In this document: piece by piece, positions 58,503 through 64,000 of the stretch
Position numbering within the stretch: position 1 is the stretch's first letter
Layout of the letters: every line of letters starts with the position of its first letter
DNA from: Engraulis encrasicolus
Lineage: Eukaryota > Chordata > Actinopteri > Clupeiformes > Engraulidae
Assembly (NCBI RefSeq): GCF_034702125.1
Contig: NC_085867.1
Span: 42,007,483-42,071,482 of the forward strand
Length of the DNA stretch: 64,000 bases
Direction: 5' to 3'
Notes under the pieces: model-generated
What the model was told of the DNA's origin: nothing
Databases searched by the model: none
The model's input: only the letters and a program-made list of their open reading frames with translations
Program-made: the position numbers and the translations under genes

Positions 58503-58592
58503 CTCAACAGCAGTGCTGGGTGGCTCTGCAGCCTCCGGCTCCGCCTCCCCTGCGCTCTCCTCTGCCTCTGCCTCGGGCTTTGGTTCCTCGTC
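58503..58592 (-). CDS. Acidic exon of an unidentified gene
   Basis: The minus strand has the acceptor CTGCCTTCACTGCAG at 58593, 30 open codons, and the donor GAG|GTAATG. The peptide begins DEEPKPEAEAEESAGEAEPE and ends STAVE. Composition (Glu, Ala, Pro) and flanking splice sites argue for a real exon. If the donor is not used, the frame runs to a stop after VMT. A possible downstream terminal exon begins at 57444. I do not recognise the gene; acidic low-complexity segments of this kind occur at the ends of many proteins. Confidence 0.5.
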
Positions 58593-58670
58593 CTGCAGTG
58601 AAGGCAGATCATTACAGATGTCACTACATTTATTGCTGACAAGTGTCCCATTCGTTACACTGATCATTAT

Positions 58671-59564
58671 GGCTATGTCTCAAATCACACACTTGTGTCA
58701 GTACACAGTGCACACAGTGGACTGAGGTCTTTAGTGCATAGTGTCGTGGAAAAAGTTGAGCACTATGCACTGTGCCCTCGCTGGAAGTGACGGCTGAGCA
58801 TGGCATTAGCTCGCCAAAATATGAGTTGGCTACTGTTTACAATGCACAGCATCTGGTGCTTGTATTTCCATGTCCTTCACCCCAAAGGACAACAATCACA
58901 CATACAATACTTTGGTTGGCATGAAAAAGTGTCCCATCAGCATTACTTACAGCAGTGGTTCCCAACCTATGGGTCGGGACCCCCCTTATGGGTCGCCAAA
59001 GATCCAACGGGGGTCGCGGAGCCCTCTTGATTATAGGGGTTTCGTTTTAAATATATATAGCCCATGTTGAATAAAAGACAAAGCATTTAACTAATAAATG
59101 CATAGACGCAACAAATTGTAAGTGCTACATTAAACATTTATTCTATATTTGACCAAAGACGAATTGAGGAATAAAATAACTAAAATAAGTTATCGCAGGA
59201 AACGGAGGGCATCTTGTGACTCCGTCTCGTGCGGGCGCTCGCGTGGTTGGGTCACCAAAGCTTAAAATAGTAAAAACATGGGTCCCCTAAGAAAAAGGTT
59301 GGGAAACACTGACTTACAGAATTAGGAGACTGTTGACCAAACTCTTCTACTGAACTGAATGCCACATTTCCTCTGTGTCATTGTCAACATGGCCGCCGTT
59401 TAGTGTGTGCAGTGTCCATCATTCAAGCACTGCATTTTTCCGCCATTGTTAGGGGATCATCCTGGCACTTTCAGTGCACTGGCTCAACTGAAATGTTCAG
59501 CGTGAGCGCCCTAGGCACTGAAAAACAGTGCCTGAAGTACACAAGTGCGGCATTTGAGATAAAG
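58671..59564. mobile_element. TIR miniature split by a hAT miniature
   Basis: GGCTATGTCTCAAAT at the left and the inverse of GGGCTTTATCTCAAAT at the right, both followed by CACTTGTG. TTA occurs next to both edges, compatible with a Harbinger-type 3-bp duplication. The element at 58953-59311 is nested in it. Confidence 0.6.
58953..59311. mobile_element. hAT miniature (CAGTGGTTCCCAAC family)
   Basis: Ends CAGTGGTTCCCAACCTATGG and the inverse of CAGTGTTTCCCAACCT; exact 8-bp duplication ACTTACAG at 58945-58952 and 59312-59319. Confidence 0.9.
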
Positions 59565-60359
59565 CCCTTATACAATCCCCCTACAGTGGCGTTTTACAGC
59601 TGGATTTATGTGTCATCATGGGATGCGGGGAGAGCAGAGTGTGTAAAACTCAGTTCATTCCCTCCTTCATTAATAAAGAATCTCTGTTCTGCTTTCCCCC
59701 CCAGTATTTGAAATGGTGTTTGTATCCATTAATTGCATCCATAAAAAGCAGTGCGTGTGCAAAATAAACAATGATTACTGATGAGGCAAATGTTAAGAGA
59801 TTACACACGAGTAGAGGATATTGCACAACCTGAGAATGAAGCCTTTAATTACTGTTTTGCATCAAGATGACCTTTGCTAATGAGAAGCAGACAGGCAGGT
59901 GTGCACATGTGAGAGAGGGGGAGGGGAGTCCCTGTGGATGAAACAAACGCTGTCCCTGTCATAGTAAGATTAGTGGCAGGATGACATATTTATTCATCCA
60001 AGCCATCATCACGGTACCAAATGTACAAATAACACATCGGATTAAGTGACAATAATGACATCCTGTTTTCTCAAAAACTGCCCATTATCTTAATCAAGAG
60101 ATCTGTTGTATTTGTGTTTTTGGGTTTGGAGATTGAAAGTGTAGGTTAAGAGTTGGACCTTTTTTAGTTTAGTTTGGCCGTTTTGGTATAATTGGTAATG
60201 TGGCAAAGAACTTTTGTTGTTTCTTGTATCCCCATTTAGTGCGCTTGTGGTAGTGTGGTCAAATAGCTTTTTTTCTCAGTCCATGCCCCCCATTGATGTG
60301 CATAAAACTGCATCCCGTCACTGCTTTGGTCTTTGTGTGCACATTCTTCTTTGTGTTTC

Positions 60360-60360
<1 letters not shown>
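59565..60360. other. No gene recognised
   Basis: No motif, splice pattern or repeat end that I can support. Confidence 0.4.

Positions 60361-60361
<1 letters not shown>

Positions 60362-60401
<40 letters not shown>
60362..60401 (+). repeat. TG microsatellite
   Basis: About twenty uninterrupted TG units. Confidence 0.95.
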
Positions 60402-60402
<1 letters not shown>

Positions 60403-60678
60403 AGTAGCAGCAAATTATGAGCCCTATGTACAATCAGCTCCAATGGACCCCCCAGCGATATATCTACATAAATCAGACTCTTTGTGGCCCCCCTACATAC
60501 ACGGGGCCCTGGTAACTCAGTCACACTTTACCCCCCCCTGTATGACACCCCTGTGTGCGTGCATGTGGGTGCGCACAGATGATGAGACATAGTTTATGTG
60601 TTAGCGTACCATCGCGACTCCTTTCCCACGCACCACCACCCACTGGTCCCTCATCTGTTCATGGAGGGGGATCGCAGA

Positions 60679-61004
60679 CAGTGGGTGCATTCCAATATGC
60701 AGACTTGTGTCCTCCACTTGTGCTTGTGACCTCGAACCAGGACGTAGGCCTAATATATGTTGTGATGACATCACTGACAACTAGCATTGTATTTCAATAT
60801 CTCGCAAGAGCTCAAATGTTAAAGTCATTTTCTCATTTGCAAACTGGATGGTGAATGAGAAGAATAGTCCTCCAAAGAATAAGAATAGTCCCCCAAAAAT
60901 GGTTGAGGCTAGGCTAACAGCAGGGATGGTTTTCTCCAAGGAGGCTGAGCGTCAGCAAAACGTGAGTGTAGGAAGGGAGTCTGCATATCGGAATGCACAA
61001 TCTG
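60679..61004. mobile_element. TIR miniature related to 28328-28580
   Basis: CAGTGGGTGCATTCCAATAT and the inverse of CAGATTGTGCATTCCGATAT. The interior AGCTCAAATGTTAAAGTC and GCTAGGCTAACAGC blocks match the gene A copy. Confidence 0.65.
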
Positions 61005-61045
61005 TCTCAGAGACGACGTCTCGCCTGAGCATCAGCTATGATCTG

Positions 61046-61243
61046 CAGTGTTGCCAGATTGGGCTGTTTCCCGACCAATTGGGATGCTTAGGATGGCCTT
61101 GTGCGGGTAAAAATGACAATGAGCAGAAAAAAACGCCCAATTTTTGTCCATAGAAACAATAGAATTGGGTGGGATTTTGTGCTTCTAGGTGGGTTTTGAG
61201 CATTTTTTGGGCTGGAAATCATCAGCCTCATCTGGCAACCCTG
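61046..61243. mobile_element. hAT miniature (CAGTGTTGCCAGAT family)
   Basis: Ends CAGTGTTGCCAGATTGGGC and the inverse of CAGGGTTGCCAGAT; flanks ATGATCTG and ATGCTCTG give an 8-bp duplication with one change. Confidence 0.85.
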
Positions 61244-61303
61244 ATGCTCTGCTCTACCAAGCTTTGCTCAGCTCTCTCCTGCCCTGCCCCTCAGGCTCCA
61301 GCC

Positions 61304-61653
61304 TAGGGCTGGGCGATATGGGAAAAAAAAGCTATATCACGATATGGATTACTTTATATCACGATAACGATATATATCACGATATAGCACAATTACATAC
61401 GTTTTCAGTTATTCTCTTTATTTGCTCTTTGCTTTTTCATGTCACTAAACAACCTTTCTTTAAAATTGATTTTTATTCTTATTTTTTTACAGTTACATGA
61501 ACCTATAGTGTGTATTGTGACAACATGAAATGTAATTAAATGATATTCAATTGTATAAAATTACTATCACGATATAAACGATATAGGAGAAAGGTCACGA
61601 TATACACTGTTATATCACGATAACGATAAATATCGTCATATTGCCCAGCCCTA
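61304..61653. mobile_element. hAT miniature with TATCACGATA repeats
   Basis: Ends TAGGGCTGGGCGATAT and the inverse of TAGGGCTGGGCAATAT; exact 8-bp duplication CTCCAGCC at 61296-61303 and 61654-61661. The interior is dominated by ATATCACGATA. Confidence 0.9.
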
Positions 61654-61714
61654 CTCCAGCCTCCACGTTACATGAAGTTCTATTAACTATTGAAAGAAAT
61701 AAAACAAATTTAGT

Positions 61715-61820
61715 GATTTGTGCTTTATTATCATAGGACAGTAAAGAGAAACTGGAAAAAAATAAGGAGAGAAAAGAGTCGGGGAAATGACAAAGGCTAG
61801 GATTTGAACCTGGGTCCTCC
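61715..61820. mobile_element. SINE-like repeat
   Basis: A tRNA-type B box on the minus strand (GGTTCAAATCC) lies in the block reading GGATTTGAACCTGGGTCCTC. Related to 57775-57905. Confidence 0.5.
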
Positions 61821-61867
61821 CATGGCCAATGTTACCTGTACATGGTGAAGTACAGTGTATTAGTAGC

Positions 61868-62252
61868 TAGGGGTGTAAATCACAGCCTTCATGGCAATTC
61901 GATTCAATACCGATGTCTTAAGGCCAACGGTTTGATTATTTTCAATACTGAAGAATGCTCCATGATTCGATTGATTTCATTTTGATTCAAATCAATGGTT
62001 CATTTTTTTTTTTTACCTCACAGGCTTGGCTTTTGTGTGAAATGTTAAATGAATCAAGAAAGTTGAAATATCTGCATGCATTTCATTTGAGGGGCATCTT
62101 TATTATGGTCAGTATCATTACTGCATGAGCAAAATTAAATGGCTCACAAAATGAGTGCAATAATTTCCTCTTGTGGAGGAATCGATTAATTGAATTGTGG
62201 GCTGTAGGATTGATGCATCGATATCAAATGGATTATTATTTCCATCCCTATA
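61868..62252. mobile_element. hAT miniature (TAGGGGTGTAAAT family)
   Basis: Ends TAGGGGTGTAAATCA and the inverse of TAGGGATGGAAATA; exact 8-bp duplication TTAGTAGC at 61860-61867 and 62253-62260 if two extra bases are allowed at the right end. The interior has GATTCGATT-type motifs. Confidence 0.75.
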
Positions 62253-62256
62253 TTAG

Positions 62257-62540
62257 TAGCCAGGCCGTGCCCTCCTAGTGACGCAACACCTTCAGCCTTG
62301 CTACTAGTCAGGTCAAGAGCAATGGAAGTACCCGTCATGGTAATGGTAAATGCCAGAAAAAAGGGAACCCGTGTCCATATTTTGCAAATACAGGAACTCC
62401 TCCCACTTTGTTGGGAAACAAATAATCATTAGCAAACCGGGGGAGGCCATTTGGGAAATGCCGTTTAGGAAATGTTCATTGTTATGCTCTTAGTCAGACC
62501 AAGTCTCGAAGAGATGTGAAAGTCGATGATAATCAGGCTT
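62257..62540. mobile_element. TAGCC-end miniature with a 9-bp duplication
   Basis: Starts TAGCCAGGCCGTGCCCTCC and ends GATGATAATCAGGCTT; flanks CTATATTAG and GTATATTAG share 8 of 9 bases. Third copy of the family at 36060 and 39306. Confidence 0.75.
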
Positions 62541-62768
62541 GTATATTAGCACACTGAGCCACCCCATGAGTAGTTTGTAATGTGCTTATGATACAAACAT
62601 ACAGACTGGGAAACAAACAACTCAAAAAAACAATACCCCCTTCCCCCATACCCTCTCTAGAGAGACAGGATAACAAATTACTTTGCTTCACCATGACACC
62701 TTTTGAAATCCACACATTTCGCTATATAACCTCAGGGTGCCTTAGCTTTGTGCTTAATTGACGCATTC

Positions 62769-62942
62769 TTACATGCGGTCACAGTTGCAATCAAACACGT
62801 CCAGAAAGCAATCATCGCTGCCTTCTGCAGTATTCCCCACTGAACGGACCCTTCCCCCCTCCTTTGGGATTGACATGTTGTTTATGACAAAGAAAACCCA
62901 GTGGTCGATGGTAGGTGATATGTTGTCAACATTGTAATCATG
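62769..62942 (-). CDS. Terminal exon of an unidentified gene
   Basis: The minus strand has a pyrimidine-rich acceptor ending TTTTTGGACAG at 62943, then 57 open codons in phase 0 and a TAA. The peptide starts HDYNVDNISPTIDHWVFFV and ends FLDVFDCNCDRM. It has no transposon signature and no low complexity, and its mixed composition looks like genuine protein. The upstream exons would lie to the right, at or beyond the window edge. I do not recognise the family, and no clear AATAAA follows before the next transposon. Confidence 0.4.
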   Translation of the reverse strand, partial: HDYNVDNISPTIDHWVFFVINNMSIPKEGGRVRSVGNTAEGSDDCFLDVFDCNCDRM

Positions 62943-63493
62943 CTGTCCAAAAATGGAAAAATTATAAAAACTCACATCTTGTGGATTACAATGGATGTCA
63001 GGTCACACACCAACACCTGTTACACTATCAAAACATGTCAAGTGAAGGATACAACTTTTACTTGTCCAAGTCAAAAGAAAATTAGTGATCTGGTGTCATT
63101 GTGCTTTTCTGAATACAACACACAAGCCACTTGAACTGTGTGTGCTAACAAATGCAATACCCTTGAAACAGGTCTCCAAACAACTATTCAGATGGCAGTA
63201 AATGATGGGTAAGGGATTTGCAAAAAAAAGGTGGTTACTAAGCCAGATGTGTTAACTAAGGCATACACTTACGAATTAAATAAAAGTCCAAGGAGATCCT
63301 ACTACTGCCAACTCAAAGGCAGAGAGCTCTTACACTAGGTGGCCCACTCCACCTCTTCTGAGTCAACGGACTAGTTTTTGATGGGATAATTTTCTAACCA
63401 GAATGCATTGAAATGGCAAAGTCTGCATGCACGCTGCAGAGCAAAAGCAGCGCCGCTCCATCAAAAACAAGCCCAATATTCCACTGAGAGTTT
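62943..63493. other. No gene recognised
   Basis: No coding motif or repeat boundary that I can support. Confidence 0.4.
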
Positions 63494-63937
63494 CAGTGTG
63501 TCACAGAAGTGAGGACAGGCCTCACATTTCTGAAGATTTGTAAGCATACAGTATAGTGTATTTTCATGGGACATTAGTAGCCAGCATGCAACTAACAGCA
63601 ATAAATTGAAGCACATATACAAGCTATACGCTGGCTACTGTTCATTGTGACAAAGGGGAATTTCTTTAATGTTGTCCAATGAAAAGATCAGGGTTGCCAG
63701 ATGAGGCTGATGATTTCCAGCCCAAAAAATGCTCAAATTCCGCCAAGAAGCACAATATCCCACCCAATTCTATTGATTTCTATGGCAAAAATTGGGCGGG
63801 TTTTTCTGCTAAATGCCATTTTTACCCACAAACTGCCATCCTAAGCAGCCCAATTGGGCGAGAAACAGCCCAATCTGGCAACACTGGAAAAGATATACAA
63901 ATCTGCAGAGGGGTGTACTCACTTCTGTGACACACTG
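63494..63937. mobile_element. Deleted Tc1-like element
   Basis: Ends CAGTGTGTCACAGAAGTGAG and the inverse CAGTGTGTCACAGAAGTGAG are perfect inverted repeats; TA follows the right end. The interior is too short for a transposase and is split by the hAT miniature at 63689-63886. Confidence 0.75.
63689..63886. mobile_element. hAT miniature (CAGTGTTGCCAGAT family)
   Basis: Inverse orientation relative to 61046-61243; ends CAGGGTTGCCAGATGAGGC and the inverse of CAGTGTTGCCAGATTGGGC; exact 8-bp duplication GAAAAGAT at 63681-63688 and 63887-63894. Confidence 0.92.
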
Positions 63938-64000
63938 TACTAAACCTGCTTTATGGTACAGACCACCTGCTGTATGTATTGGCACCAGTTGCCTGACAGT

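Overview
The window looks like teleost fish nuclear DNA. It has vertebrate gene structure (introns, GT/AG sites, AATAAA signals, a TATA box) and is packed with transposon families of the kinds seen in fish: Tc1-like, hAT, Harbinger and TTAA-type elements, a Ty3/Gypsy retrotransposon, L2-like LINE debris and tRNA-derived SINEs. There are no bacterial operons, rRNA genes or CRISPR arrays. I could not run searches, so family names rest on motifs, terminal inverted repeats (TIRs) and target-site duplications (TSDs) read from the sequence.

Layout. 1-1.5 kb: nothing recognised. 1.5-6.2 kb: a DNA transposon remnant with long inverted ends and a broken THAP-domain gene. 6.2-20.5 kb: a Tc1-like element whose 3' part is split by two insertions: a stack of nested hAT elements at 7.0-8.6 kb, and a 10.5-kb Ty3/Gypsy cluster at 8.8-19.4 kb with an intact integrase reading frame on the minus strand. 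A hAT-type transposase fragment follows. 20.5-27.3 kb: several non-autonomous DNA elements, one of them 2.7 kb with almost perfect inverted ends.

27.3-52.5 kb: the genic core. Three tandem minus-strand copies (A, B, C) of one intermediate filament gene lie in a unit of roughly 6.3-6.6 kb once later insertions are subtracted. Each copy has an intact open frame, the same splice sites and a TATA box. The predicted protein is about 380 residues: a Ser/Arg/Gly-rich head, a full coiled-coil rod and almost no tail. It is probably cytoplasmic and filament-forming; the exact orthologue is not certain. Later insertions distinguish the units: Harbinger and TTAA elements in unit 1; a 2.5-kb element carrying tRNA-like cassettes and a 4.6-kb helicase-bearing element in unit 2.

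52.5-64 kb: mostly repeats (L2-like 3' end, long GA and TG microsatellites, many hAT miniatures with clean 8-bp duplications, SINEs). Two stretches look like real minus-strand exons of unidentified genes: an acidic exon at 58503-58592 with a possible terminal exon at 57444, and a terminal-exon candidate at 62769-62942.

The most unusual item is the 4.6-kb element at 42059-46667. It has an exact 9-bp target duplication, a decayed RecQ-like helicase gene on one strand and a zinc-knuckle-like exon on the other. Its ends resemble those of small elements nearby that also make 9-bp duplications.
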